A DNA stretch of 64,000 bases, taken from Rhodothermales bacterium. GTDB lineage: Bacteria; Bacteroidota; Rhodothermia; Rhodothermales; VXPQ01. The translations under genes and the position numbers were made by a program. Below the pieces are notes generated by a model that worked only from the letters and a program-made list of their open reading frames with translations, ran no database searches and was not told the origin of the DNA. Within the stretch, counting starts at the first letter, position 1. The number at the start of each line of letters is the position of its first letter. This document shows positions 54,300-63,130 of this stretch, piece after piece. The stretch covers positions 62,001 through 126,000 of the forward strand of contig JAJDWX010000030.1 of the NCBI GenBank assembly GCA_022825385.1, read 5' to 3'.

Positions 54300-54557
54300 A
54301 TGAAAAAGGGAACGAAAAATCTAATAATGATTGCAGGAACGGGCATTGCGATTATAGGCGTCGTCGTTACGCTGCATCTTTTTACGATGTCACATCTTTT
54401 CGACATTAAGAAACGTTTGGCGCGGATAGAGACCCGCCTTGACGTTTCCGCGCCTGTGCCTGAAGCGCCTGAAACTCCAACATCCGCGCCGGATTCCACG
54501 CTTGCGTCCCGCGCAGGATCGGAGTCCGTAGCGTTGTCCGTCCTCGAATCGGAGTAA
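54300..54557 (+). CDS. Small coiled-coil membrane protein with shared tail, paralogue 3
   Basis: An 85-residue protein. Transmembrane helix at residues about 8-26 (IMIAGTGIAIIGVVVTLHLF), a short coil FDIKKRLARIETRLDVSA like that of paralogues 1 and 2, then a Pro-rich linker and the same tail as paralogue 2, repeated at the DNA level. N-terminal half unrelated in sequence to its neighbours, so the tail moved as a unit. Confidence 0.65.
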   Translation: MKKGTKNLIMIAGTGIAIIGVVVTLHLFTMSHLFDIKKRLARIETRLDVSAPVPEAPETPTSAPDSTLASRAGSESVALSVLESE

Positions 54558-54564
54558 CCCGCTT
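54491..54564 (+). repeat. 74-bp direct repeat, copy 2 (3' tail of paralogue 3)
   Basis: Second copy of the shared 3' tail. The preserved reading frame in both copies suggests it is kept for protein function or that the copying was recent. Confidence 0.88.
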
Positions 54565-54696
54565 TATGACCGCCCCTGTGTTTTTGGCGTCTTAGCCTTG
54601 TGCGGCCGCCCCTATTCCGCCTCAAACCCCTGTTGCCGGAACTTCGGTGATCGAAAAAGCGGCGGAAAAGAAATAGATATTTACAAAAACCCCATT

Positions 54697-56076
54697 TCAC
54701 TCCTTTTTTGTAAACCAAAGCCGAAGCGCCTCCGGGGAATCTTCCCGAATGCGCGCCTCTTCGGAAATGCGCAGCGGAAGCACCCATACGATCCGCCCCG
54801 CCGACTCCACCACCTGAACGCTGCGTTTCCGGTGCGGCGGGACGCGCTCGTCCGTCAGGAAATCGCTAACTTTCTTGCGCTGCGACATGCCAAGCGGCGC
54901 AAACCGGTCCCCCGCCGCCCACGGACGCACCCGCAAGGGAAACCGCGCCGCGCGGGCGTCCAGGTACACCTCGTCGGGCGCCCCGGCGGACAGGTCGTCG
55001 GGCGGCGCTTTCAGGCGCTCGGCGTGCAGATAGCCTCCGGAAATTTCAAGAACCCCTTCCCCGGCAAGGCAACGCGACGAATCCGGGGCGTCCGAATCGC
55101 CGGATTCCGCAGGCGCGAAAACGATCCGCCCGCGCTCCCGCCAGGCGACCGTATCGCCAAACGCAAGCCGCCTGCCCGGCTGCATGGCCCAAAGCCCCTC
55201 AAGGCGTTCGGCGGCGCGCGCGTCCGCCTCGAATCCGGGCGCCCAGCGACGCAGCGCCTCGATAAACACGCGGCGCCGCAAAACAGGCGGCAAAGCGCGC
55301 GCGGCGGCTTCGTCCACGGCGCGCTCCCGGGCCAGCGCCGCCTCGAACGCCTCCGAAAGCGCATCCTGCAACACCTCGTCCACATAATCCCGAACCAACT
55401 CCCCCGACCGGGCAATGTTTTCCGCCGCGGCCTCTCCGAAATGCTGTTCGACGAGGGGCATAATGTGTTTCCGCAACGCGCCGCGTCGGTATCTGGAAAG
55501 CGTATTCGAAGCGTCTTCCCGCCACGCAAGGCCGCGGACGCGGGCATACGTCACAATGTCCCGCCGCCGTGCGCACAAGAGCGGGCGCACCACTTCCACG
55601 GAGGATTCGGGCGCGATCTTCCGCCGCACGGGCATCCCCGCCAATCCTTCGGGTCCCGCTCCCCTGAACAAATTCAGCAGCACGGTTTCCGCCTGATCGT
55701 CGCGATGATGCCCCACCGCCACCTTGTCGCAGGGAACAGCCCGCGCCGCCTCCTCGAAAACGGCGTACCGGACATCGCGCGCGGCCTGCTGCACGGACGC
55801 TTCGGACGGCCACGGCCCTTCGAACGTACGCGCGACCAGATCAATCTCCCGCGCTGCGCACCAGGCGCGTACGAAGGCCTCGTCCGCATCCGACGCTTCC
55901 CCGCGCAGCCGGTAGTTGATATGCACGGCGCGCACGGGAACGCCCAGCGCAAGCAGCACGGAGGCCAGGACGATAGAATCCACGCCGCCGCTCAGGCCCA
56001 CCGCCACCGGCTCGCCGACCTCCAGCAAGCCATGGCTGCGAAGAAACGTGTCGATGCGTCGCTCGAAAGAATCCAT
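54697..56076 (-). CDS. tilS: tRNA(Ile)-lysidine synthetase
   Basis: A 459-residue enzyme that adds lysine to C34 of tRNA-Ile (CAU), changing its codon from AUG to AUA. The PP-loop motif GLSGGVDSIVLA is near residue 30, and HHRDDQAETVLLNLFRG follows near residue 115; a C-terminal TilS domain contains RPWAAGDRFAPLGM. The ATG at 56076 gives the normal N-terminus, 1 bp after the mutL stop codon. It marks the return to core genome after the island. Confidence 0.95.
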   Translation of the reverse strand: MDSFERRIDTFLRSHGLLEVGEPVAVGLSGGVDSIVLASVLLALGVPVRAVHINYRLRGEASDADEAFVRAWCAAREIDLVARTFEGPWPSEASVQQAARDVRYAVFEEAARAVPCDKVAVGHHRDDQAETVLLNLFRGAGPEGLAGMPVRRKIAPESSVEVVRPLLCARRRDIVTYARVRGLAWREDASNTLSRYRRGALRKHIMPLVEQHFGEAAAENIARSGELVRDYVDEVLQDALSEAFEAALARERAVDEAAARALPPVLRRRVFIEALRRWAPGFEADARAAERLEGLWAMQPGRRLAFGDTVAWRERGRIVFAPAESGDSDAPDSSRCLAGEGVLEISGGYLHAERLKAPPDDLSAGAPDEVYLDARAARFPLRVRPWAAGDRFAPLGMSQRKKVSDFLTDERVPPHRKRSVQVVESAGRIVWVLPLRISEEARIREDSPEALRLWFTKKE

Positions 56077-56077
56077 G

Positions 56078-57940
56078 TCAATGCCCGAAGCGCTTCTGCA
56101 ACTCCTCCAGGGGCAGCCGAATGACCGTAGCGCGCCCTCCCGGAGACGCATAGGGGGTTTTGCAAGCGAAGAGCTGGTCGATCAGGGAGCGCATTTCCGC
56201 AGGACTCAGGGTCATGCCCGCCGGAATAGCCCCGCGCCGCGCCAGACTCTTTGCCAGGCGTTCCGCCCGGTCCGTTCCGCCTTGCCCCGGGTCCTGGCGG
56301 TATTGATTCAGCATATCTTCCAGCAACGCCTTGCGGTCGCCCGAATGTATTTCCGAGGGCACGCCCCGAACCGTTATGGTCCGCTCGCCGGACAAATCAA
56401 TATCGAATCCCAGCGCGCTCAGGTCCGGCAGCAGTTCCTCGAACAAGGCGAAATCCGCGGGAGAAAACGCGACGGCGTAGGGAAACAGCAATTGCTGGGC
56501 CAGCCCCTGCCCCTGCCGAAGGCAGCCCAGCGCCCGCTCGTACAAAATGCGTTCGTGCGCGGCATGCTGGTCTATAATCATCAGGCCCGACTTGATTTGC
56601 GTAAGAATGTAACGGCCATGCAGTTGCCAAAGCAGCATATCCGCGTCTCCGGAGTCCGGGTCGGGGATCGGAAGGGACGCCGCGCCGCGATACAACGCTT
56701 CGGATTGCTCGCCTGCATCCGGTTCGTTCCGGCGCCAGGACGCCCACTCGTCGGATACTCGCGTCGGATACGCCGCAGACGACCCGGAAGCATCCGGGGA
56801 GCGCGGCGCGCCGGGAACCACGAATTCCGCGGCGGGCGAGCGCAGCACCCACGGCTCCGAAGGGTCCGGGGCCGGATCGGCGGACGAAGAAGCGGCAGGG
56901 TCCGAGGCGGAAAGCGACGGCATAAACAGCATGGCGCCAAGCCCCTTTCGCGCAACCGCATGCATGAATCCGTACGCGCCCCGCTCGTCGTCGAATCGCA
57001 CTTCGGCCTTCGCCGGATGCACATTGACGTCGACGCGAGCAGGGTCCGCCGACAGGAAAACGCAAAAAAACGGCCAGGTCCCCTCTGGCAGCAGCCCCTC
57101 GTACGCCGACCGTATCGCATGCCCCAGCGAACGGCTCCTGACCATCCGCCCGTTGACGAACAAAAACTGCTCGCTGCGGTGTTTGCGGCGCAATTCGGGC
57201 ATGCCCAGAAATCCGTGGGCGCGCAGATAACTCGACGCTTCTTCCACGGGAATAAGCATTTCGGGATACGCGTCGCCGAACAAGGCGCCAATGCGGGCGC
57301 GCAGCGCTTCTTCGGGCGAGCCGGACTCCGCAGGAAGCCGGTGCATTTCCGCCTCGTCGTGGATCATCGAGAAGGCGATATCGGGCCGCGACAGGGCAAG
57401 CGCCTGGAACGTCTCCACGATATGGCGGAGTTCGGTGGCCGGGGTTTTGAGAAAATTCCGGCGGGCGGGTACATTGAAGAACAGATTGCGCGCGGCGATG
57501 GACGTGCCGTCCGACAGGGCGCGCGGCTCGGACGAAAGAATGCGTCCGCCCTCGTTGCGAATGCATAGTCCGGCCTTGTCCGAAGCCCGTTTCGTACGCA
57601 ACTCGACTTGCGCCACCGCCGCGATGGAGGCAAGGGCTTCGCCCCGAAAGCCCAGGGTCCGAATGCAGTTCAGATCCTCCGCGGAAAAAAGTTTGCTCGT
57701 GGCGTGCCGCCGAAAACAGGCGGCGGCGTCTTCCGGGCCCATGCCGCGCCCGTCGTCCACGACCTGGATCAATTCCGCCCCTGCCTTTTTCAGAACGAGC
57801 GTAATGGCCCCGGCCCCGGCGTCCACGGCGTTTTCCAGCAATTCCTTCGCCGCCGAGGCGGGGCGTTGCACCACTTCGCCCGCGGCGATTTTATTGGCGA
57901 GCGCCTCCGGCATGACCCGGATGCTTCCTTCCCTATCCAT
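56078..57940 (-). CDS. mutL: DNA mismatch repair protein MutL
   Basis: A 620-residue GHKL ATPase that couples MutS mismatch recognition to strand incision. N-terminal signatures: IAAGEVVQRPASAAKELLEN, DDGRGM, LGFRGEALASI. The C-terminal domain has DQHAAHERILYE, the DQHAx2Ex4E endonuclease motif, so it may nick DNA itself; however the final zinc-type motif CPHGRP is replaced by YASPGGRAT, as in some Bacteroidota-like sequences. I start at the ATG 57940 (MDREGSIRVMPEALANK); 57958 is an alternative. It lies upstream of tilS with 1-bp spacing. Confidence 0.95.
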   Translation of the reverse strand: MDREGSIRVMPEALANKIAAGEVVQRPASAAKELLENAVDAGAGAITLVLKKAGAELIQVVDDGRGMGPEDAAACFRRHATSKLFSAEDLNCIRTLGFRGEALASIAAVAQVELRTKRASDKAGLCIRNEGGRILSSEPRALSDGTSIAARNLFFNVPARRNFLKTPATELRHIVETFQALALSRPDIAFSMIHDEAEMHRLPAESGSPEEALRARIGALFGDAYPEMLIPVEEASSYLRAHGFLGMPELRRKHRSEQFLFVNGRMVRSRSLGHAIRSAYEGLLPEGTWPFFCVFLSADPARVDVNVHPAKAEVRFDDERGAYGFMHAVARKGLGAMLFMPSLSASDPAASSSADPAPDPSEPWVLRSPAAEFVVPGAPRSPDASGSSAAYPTRVSDEWASWRRNEPDAGEQSEALYRGAASLPIPDPDSGDADMLLWQLHGRYILTQIKSGLMIIDQHAAHERILYERALGCLRQGQGLAQQLLFPYAVAFSPADFALFEELLPDLSALGFDIDLSGERTITVRGVPSEIHSGDRKALLEDMLNQYRQDPGQGGTDRAERLAKSLARRGAIPAGMTLSPAEMRSLIDQLFACKTPYASPGGRATVIRLPLEELQKRFGH

Positions 57941-57995
57941 GGCTACGTCGCGCGCCATACGGTCATAAGAAACGGCGTGTGCAAAACATAACGAA

Positions 57996-58202
57996 TCAGC
58001 CCAGTTGGAGGTATGCGAACAAGGCCATCGCCAGCAAAATAACAAACAGGATGATGCCCGCCGGGTTTCGGCGCTTGCGCCGCGAAAGGCTCTTGATGCG
58101 CATGCGATGGCGCAAGTCCTGATCCTTTTTGGGATCGTAGAATCGCGGCTCGTAGGAAAACCGACGATGTTTCGCCCGAGAACCCGGTAAAAAAATACCC
58201 AT
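57996..58202 (-). CDS. Conserved small membrane protein upstream of mutL
   Basis: A 68-residue protein: positively charged N-terminal half (RMRIKSLSRRKRRNP) and one C-terminal transmembrane helix (AGIILFVILLAMALFAYL). A GGGGAG site precedes the ATG. Short proteins of this type are often found next to mutL in Bacteroidota relatives; no function is known. Probably in the same operon as mutL and tilS. Confidence 0.7.
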   Translation of the reverse strand: MGIFLPGSRAKHRRFSYEPRFYDPKKDQDLRHRMRIKSLSRRKRRNPAGIILFVILLAMALFAYLQLG

Positions 58203-58249
58203 ACTGCTCCCCTATTGATTTTCCGATCAAAGTACAGGCCCATTACGCA

Positions 58250-58346
58250 GGCCCATTGCGCAAGGGCGTAGCCTGCGCCGCTTGCCCTTCCTGCCCGGCG
58301 CGTCCCTCGAAGCCTCTCCTCTTCGTGGACTGAATCAGCGTATCCT
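58250..58346 (-). mobile_element. Degenerate MITE end (copy 3)
   Basis: On the minus strand from 58346 the sequence AGGATACGCTGATTCAGTCC continues CACGAAG and GAGAGGCT, following the left end of MITE copy 2 with scattered changes for about 95 bp; TA flanks the outer end at 58347-58348. The opposite terminal repeat is missing. It lies between the mutL operon and cdsA. Confidence 0.7.
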
Positions 58347-58439
58347 TACGCTCCGTCCTATACACGGGACGGCGCAACCCGTTCCGAAATCCGCCGCCGC
58401 GCCATGCGCAAAACGGCGCCGGAGCGCCCCCCTCCCCGC

Positions 58440-59288
58440 CTACAAAACGCCCATGCCAAAACGCAGATACAAATATATCGCCGCCGCAACCGGCAGCATG
58501 GCGTCGAAGCGGTCCAGCACCCCGCCATGCCCCGGCAACAGCGAGCCGGAGTCCTTGGCGCCGGCCAACCGCTTCAGCCGACTGGCCGCAAGGTCGCCCA
58601 ACTGCCCCAGCGCCCCGCCGATCCCGCCCAGAACCAGCATGTGCCCCCAGGAAATCGCCTCGTATGCAAACGCCTGAAACAGCGCCGCCGCCGCAACGCC
58701 CCCGACGACGCCCCCGACCGCGCCCGCCCATGTTTTTTTGGGAGATACTTCGGGCGCCAGCGGATGCCGCCCGAAAAGACGCCCGGCGACGTACGCCAGC
58801 GTGTCGGCCGTCCAGACGATCACGAAGACCGCCAGCGTCAGCCAGAAGGCCGAACGGTCGTCGATCCCCAACCCGTTAGCGAAACGCAATTCAACGAGAA
58901 AGGCCCACAGCGTACTCGGATATACAATCCCCAGCAACGTAGCCCCAAGGCGGCGCGTACCCGGCGAGCCGGACGCAGCCCCGCCCTTGCCCGACAGGCC
59001 GGAATAAAAAGGAAAACAGGCCACGACCCCCACGACCACGGCCGCCGCCACGTACAGCGCGGGCCGCCAGGCTGCTTGCAGCACGAACAGCGCGCCGATG
59101 AGCAAGCCCGGAACGCGGTGCGGATGCAGGCCGCCCTCCTCCAGCAGGCGATACACCTCGTGCTGGCATATCAGGGCCAGCGCCAGCACAAAGAGGGCGA
59201 ACGGCCACGGGCCAAGGTAAAGCAGGCCCACGATAGCCGGAATGCCCACCAGGGCCGTTAGCAAGCGAAGAAAAATACTTTTGTACAC
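58440..59288 (-). CDS. cdsA: Phosphatidate cytidylyltransferase
   Basis: Makes CDP-diacylglycerol from phosphatidate and CTP for phospholipid synthesis, in the inner membrane. The 282-residue product has about eight hydrophobic segments and the CdsA signature near the C-terminus: SPKKTWAGAVGG, then QLGDLAASRLKR and KDSGSLLPGHGGVLDRFDA. Start codon GTG at 59288. Next to a CPBP protease gene 42 bp upstream. Confidence 0.95.
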   Translation of the reverse strand: MYKSIFLRLLTALVGIPAIVGLLYLGPWPFALFVLALALICQHEVYRLLEEGGLHPHRVPGLLIGALFVLQAAWRPALYVAAAVVVGVVACFPFYSGLSGKGGAASGSPGTRRLGATLLGIVYPSTLWAFLVELRFANGLGIDDRSAFWLTLAVFVIVWTADTLAYVAGRLFGRHPLAPEVSPKKTWAGAVGGVVGGVAAAALFQAFAYEAISWGHMLVLGGIGGALGQLGDLAASRLKRLAGAKDSGSLLPGHGGVLDRFDAMLPVAAAIYLYLRFGMGVL

Positions 59289-59330
59289 AGGCGAAAAATA
59301 CTATAAAGGGGCAAATGCGCGGCGAACGAT

Positions 59331-60356
59331 TTATTCACGCAGAAAACCCGGAAGCGTTTCGGGAACGACCGTATTCCCGCCGCGCTCGGCCGCCGCGCGC
59401 TCCATGGCCAGTATGCACAGAATAAACAAAAACGCGCCAAGAAAAATCAGATACCAGGGCAAGCCAATCTGTTCGATATCTTCGATTTCCAGTTCGGGAC
59501 GGCGGGCGACATACGCCCCCGCCGCCACGGCCAGGGCATTGTTCGCGAAATGCGCGAGCGCGGCGGGCCAGATGCTTCCGGTGCGCCATGTGAGATAGGC
59601 CATGAACGCGCCCAGCGCCGCCAGCGGCAACACCTGCGAAAAACGCAGATGGTACAGGCCGAACACAATGCCCGAAAACAGGATGCCGCCTGCGACGCCC
59701 AGGCCGCGCTCGGCCTGCCGCTGCACATAGCCCCGGAAAAAGATTTCCTCGCACAAGGCGGGCGTAAGCGCCAGTACGCCCAACTGAAACGCAAGGTTCG
59801 TATCGACGTGGAGCACTTGCCGAATGAGTTCCATCTGCGAATCTTCGAATTCCCGAATGAATTCCGGGAGGGGAATCGCGTCGTTCGCCACGCTCAGCCA
59901 CTGCACCACGGGCAACAGCGCGATAAACGCCGCCGCGGCAGGCAACGCAAAGGACCTGTCCACCCGCCGCAGGCGAAGGAAAGCAAGGGGACGCCGCGTA
60001 TGCATGCGCGCCAGCCACCATGCGGGCAAACACAGGCCCAATACCTGCCCGATCGTATTCGCCACGAGAAAAAGGTTCGCATGCGCTGCTACGATAGCGC
60101 CCGGATCGGCGGCGAGCGCCTCCAGGCCGACGCCCCGCATGGCCAGAAGCGCCGACAGAGCGAGCGGGGTAACAACGAGCTGAAACAGAACGAACGCCCC
60201 GACAAGGGCGCCGCACATTGTCCACAGCGTCGAAAAGCCGCGGCGCTCGAAATATCCGTCCAGCGGCAGCAGCCCCTGCGCGTCCGTTGGGGCCGCCGGG
60301 GAGGCGGAATCCCCGGGCGGGCTACCCGTAGAAAGCGTTTCGGAAGATTCGTCCAT
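59331..60356 (-). CDS. CPBP-family intramembrane metalloprotease (CAAX-like)
   Basis: A 341-residue integral membrane protein. The ABI/CPBP motifs are CEEIFFRGYVQRQ (metal-binding Glu pair), GLYHLRF (His) and ALAHFANNALAV (His/Asn). Bacterial members process or degrade membrane proteins or act in bacteriocin immunity. Nothing in the context picks a substrate. Confidence 0.88.
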   Translation of the reverse strand: MDESSETLSTGSPPGDSASPAAPTDAQGLLPLDGYFERRGFSTLWTMCGALVGAFVLFQLVVTPLALSALLAMRGVGLEALAADPGAIVAAHANLFLVANTIGQVLGLCLPAWWLARMHTRRPLAFLRLRRVDRSFALPAAAAFIALLPVVQWLSVANDAIPLPEFIREFEDSQMELIRQVLHVDTNLAFQLGVLALTPALCEEIFFRGYVQRQAERGLGVAGGILFSGIVFGLYHLRFSQVLPLAALGAFMAYLTWRTGSIWPAALAHFANNALAVAAGAYVARRPELEIEDIEQIGLPWYLIFLGAFLFILCILAMERAAAERGGNTVVPETLPGFLRE

Positions 60357-60457
60357 ACGGCGTACGGCAAGAAAGAAAACGATGGAAAAAGCAAGGGATC
60401 ATGGCGGCGAGGGAACCTGACGGCGGCGAATCGTTATGTATGACGCGGCAACCGCAT

Positions 60458-60534
60458 GCGCCCGTAGCTCAGTTGGATAGAGCGTTGGATTCCGGTTCCA
60501 AAGGCCGGGGGTTCGAATCCTCCCGGGCGCGCCA
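60458..60534 (+). tRNA. tRNA-Arg (anticodon CCG)
   Basis: Acceptor arms GCGCCCG and CGGGCGC pair fully; D arm GCTCAGTTGGATAGAGC; anticodon stem TTGGA/TCCAA around the loop TTCCGGT, so the anticodon is CCG, reading CGG; T arm GGGGG-TTCGAAT-CCTCC with one G-T pair. CCA is encoded at 60532-60534. 77 nt in total. Confidence 0.95.
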
Positions 60535-60577
60535 TTTCGCCATGCCATGCAGAGATTGTCTAATGTCTTGAGAGGCA

Positions 60578-61969
60578 TTAAGAAACATGGCGCGTTCCCC
60601 AGACTTCCCGCCATGCCCGATACTCCGACAGGCGTATCCGGTACCGCGCGAAATTGCCTTCGTGCAGGCTCAAAATCTCTGTTTCGGCCATTTCGCGAAA
60701 AGCCTCGCGGTCCTCGGCCACAATGTAATCGTCCGCCCATTTGGCAATGTGGACAATCGCGTCCGCGCGTCCCATGGTTCCGAGGACGATACTGGCGATA
60801 ACCTCCCGCAGCGGATCGCGGTAACGAAGCTTCACAGGATCGGGTTCGCCAAGCGACTGCCGGACAGCAATATAACGCGCCGCCGAACGCCCGTAAGCCC
60901 AAATAAAGACATCCTTGAGCAACGCGATCTCCCTGCATTCGTAAACCCCAAGAACCGCCTGCGTATACGCGTCCTTCGGCACGTCCCGGAATGAAAGCGG
61001 AGAGAGGTTGGCCTTGATAAGCGGAATGTTTGCGGACAAGCGAGAGACCCGCTTGTTGACGTCGTCGAAGGGCTGCAAATACGGAATCTGGACCATAACG
61101 AAAAAGGCCTGCTCGAAAGGGTCCTCGATCGCCCTGGCCGAAGCAAGCGCCTGGTCGAAACATTCTTCAATCCTTTGCGGGATTTCGAGCGGATGGAAAA
61201 CGGACCCGCCAATACCGACTGCAATCCGCCTGAGCCTGCCTGGCGCATCCGGGTCGGGAAGCAGGTTGTTGGCAAGCATCCCGTGCAGGTTCAGGATCGT
61301 CTGCCGATCAAATCCGATTTCGCTGGCTTCGGCGACCAGTAATTCTATGGCGTCCTTATGGTTCAGAATCATCTGCGTTTCGCGCCGATCCGCGCCTTCG
61401 GCGGCCTGGCCGAAATCAATCAGGCGCCGGGTGTCGAGCAGGGAATAGGTATTGCCCTCCAAACGGCTCGAATTCCAGGAAAGGTCAATCAGCAGATGGC
61501 CAAGTAGCTGTTTTGCATAAGTACCGGCGGGCTGTTCCCCGACCCGGGGCTTGCCGATCTCGCGCAAGCGCGCGCGTTCCTCCGCCGAAAGATAGAACGT
61601 TTCGTTGGGACGATAGGAATCCAGGAAGCTGCGGTCATAGCCAACTGGCTTGCGGCTTTCCAGCGGCTGGCGGACATATTTCCGAATCGCCGCGCCGGCT
61701 TCCGATATTGGAACAGACCGATTGTCGGGCGTTTCGACGGCGCCCGCCGTTCCCCCCCCTGCGGGAATGCGATACCTGGTAGCCCTTGCCTTGCCTTCCC
61801 GTACAATCTGGCCCGTTTCGACAAGATGATTGAGGCGGTATCGCAGGGTAGTTAGGGAAATGGCCTGGCCCAACCCTTCATGGATCTGCTTTACGGACAA
61901 TCCATCGCGATGGCCCGTCACCGCAGCGATAATCGCTTGCAAGTCCTTTTCGGCGATGCGTCTGCCCAT
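60578..61969 (-). CDS. Fic-family protein with N-terminal winged helix, variant active site
   Basis: A 463-residue protein. Residues about 1-70 form a winged helix (LRYRLNHLVETGQIVR), followed by a Fic_N segment with the inhibitory motif SSRLEGN and the Fic core. Its core motif reads YLQPFDDVNKRVSRL: Q299 replaces the catalytic histidine of HPFxxGNGR and valine replaces the glycine, a known variant group within Fic proteins. AMPylation activity is therefore uncertain. Four 20-bp iterons just upstream (62001-62080) suggest autoregulation through the winged helix. The tRNA-Arg gene lies 44 bp past the 3' end, on the opposite strand. Confidence 0.85.
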   Translation of the reverse strand: MGRRIAEKDLQAIIAAVTGHRDGLSVKQIHEGLGQAISLTTLRYRLNHLVETGQIVREGKARATRYRIPAGGGTAGAVETPDNRSVPISEAGAAIRKYVRQPLESRKPVGYDRSFLDSYRPNETFYLSAEERARLREIGKPRVGEQPAGTYAKQLLGHLLIDLSWNSSRLEGNTYSLLDTRRLIDFGQAAEGADRRETQMILNHKDAIELLVAEASEIGFDRQTILNLHGMLANNLLPDPDAPGRLRRIAVGIGGSVFHPLEIPQRIEECFDQALASARAIEDPFEQAFFVMVQIPYLQPFDDVNKRVSRLSANIPLIKANLSPLSFRDVPKDAYTQAVLGVYECREIALLKDVFIWAYGRSAARYIAVRQSLGEPDPVKLRYRDPLREVIASIVLGTMGRADAIVHIAKWADDYIVAEDREAFREMAETEILSLHEGNFARYRIRLSEYRAWREVWGTRHVS

Positions 61970-62000
61970 AATGCGCCCTGGTTATACAATTAAGACCCGA

Positions 62001-62080
62001 AATCGAACAAGAATACGTGGAATCGGACAAAAATAAGCCGAATCGGACAAAAATACACGGAATCGAACAAGAATTAATTG
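62001..62080 (-). repeat. Four 20-bp iterons upstream of the Fic gene
   Basis: Units start at 62001, 62021, 62041 and 62061. The conserved part of each is AATCGRACAARAAT; the last five or six bases vary. On the minus strand each reads ATTYTTGTYCGATT. They lie 32 bp upstream of the Fic start codon, two turns of helix apart, as expected for cooperative binding of a winged-helix repressor. Confidence 0.75.
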
Positions 62081-62139
62081 CGCAATACTTTCTTTTTTGC
62101 GCGATTCGCGCGATTCGCGCGTTGCGCAAGACATCCAAC

Positions 62140-63123
62140 CTAAAACCTCCACGTTACGCTTGCGGACAGTTCCGGCGCTCGCCGCGTTCCGTATCCTGCA
62201 TACCCCACGGCCATGCGCGTTTCGAGGCGCCGATTGTGGAGGCGGGCCGCAATGGCTGCGTCGAAGGCGGCCAGCACATGGTTCAACACCAGAAACGCCG
62301 AGACGCGCGAGGCGCGACGAAGCAGCGTGTTGGCGTGCGCATGGTCCTCGGCGTAGTCCAGGAAACGGCCCTGTACGTTCGGCTTGGAACCGTTTGCGCC
62401 CGTCCGCTCCGGGTCGATGGCGTCGGTAAATTCCTCGCCGCTCCTCCAGGCGGGGTAATCCACCCATCCCGGCGCGAACTGGTAATATTTCCCAATCAGT
62501 TCGTAGTACTGCTGCTCTCCGAAGTACGGGATTTCGTGCGAAAAAGCCGCCCCGGTTTCCGGGTGCCATATCTCGTTCTCGACCGTGCGCATGGCGTCGA
62601 AAAACGCCCGAACAACCTGGCGGTCGGCTTCCGTCCAGTTCGCCGGCGCCCCGAAATCGATCCCGGAAGGCGGAGTGATCGTAGCCAGCTGCAACGTTCT
62701 GTCCTCCGGCTCCACGCCCGCCTCCAGCCACACGGCGTACTCGTTCAGCCAGGAGGCATACTGACGCGGGTCCCAAAACTGGTGCGCGTAGGCCTGATAG
62801 GCCCTTTCGCCTTCGCGCCCCTCGTCCCTCCAGGAGAAATAGGCGATAAGCAAGCCGCCTTCCAGCGCCGCCGCCGCCGCGGAGCGGATCCAGTTTCGGT
62901 TATAGGCTTGCCCCAGCCCCGGCAGCGCCAGCGACATCCCGAACGCCATGGGGACGCTCCGCGACGCGTTGGCGGCGAGCGGCGCCGGCATTTCCTGATG
63001 CAAGATGCCGGACCGAAGTTGCGCCGCCGAAGCAATATGTCCGGCAATATCCTGCGCCGCGAGGGGCGCAATCGGGACAGCAAGGGCGGCAAGCGCCGCA
63101 AATATCCGTGCGATTCGTTTCAT
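62140..63123 (-). CDS. DUF5683-like exported protein
   Basis: A 327-residue exported protein with signal peptide (ALAALAVPIAPLAAQ). The segment FGMSLALPGLGQAYNRNWIRSAAAAALEGGLLIAYF near residue 60 is typical of DUF5683-like Bacteroidota/Rhodothermota proteins, which carry short hydrophobic stretches and end in a beta-strand (LSASVTWRF). Function unknown. Encoded 7 bp after the TlpA-like gene. Confidence 0.65.
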   Translation of the reverse strand: MKRIARIFAALAALAVPIAPLAAQDIAGHIASAAQLRSGILHQEMPAPLAANASRSVPMAFGMSLALPGLGQAYNRNWIRSAAAAALEGGLLIAYFSWRDEGREGERAYQAYAHQFWDPRQYASWLNEYAVWLEAGVEPEDRTLQLATITPPSGIDFGAPANWTEADRQVVRAFFDAMRTVENEIWHPETGAAFSHEIPYFGEQQYYELIGKYYQFAPGWVDYPAWRSGEEFTDAIDPERTGANGSKPNVQGRFLDYAEDHAHANTLLRRASRVSAFLVLNHVLAAFDAAIAARLHNRRLETRMAVGYAGYGTRRAPELSASVTWRF

Positions 63124-63130
63124 GGCGTCC

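Noticed and set aside
61994..62080. CRISPR array
   Set aside because: The 20-bp units are contiguous with no unique 30-bp spacers and no cas genes; they look like iterons.
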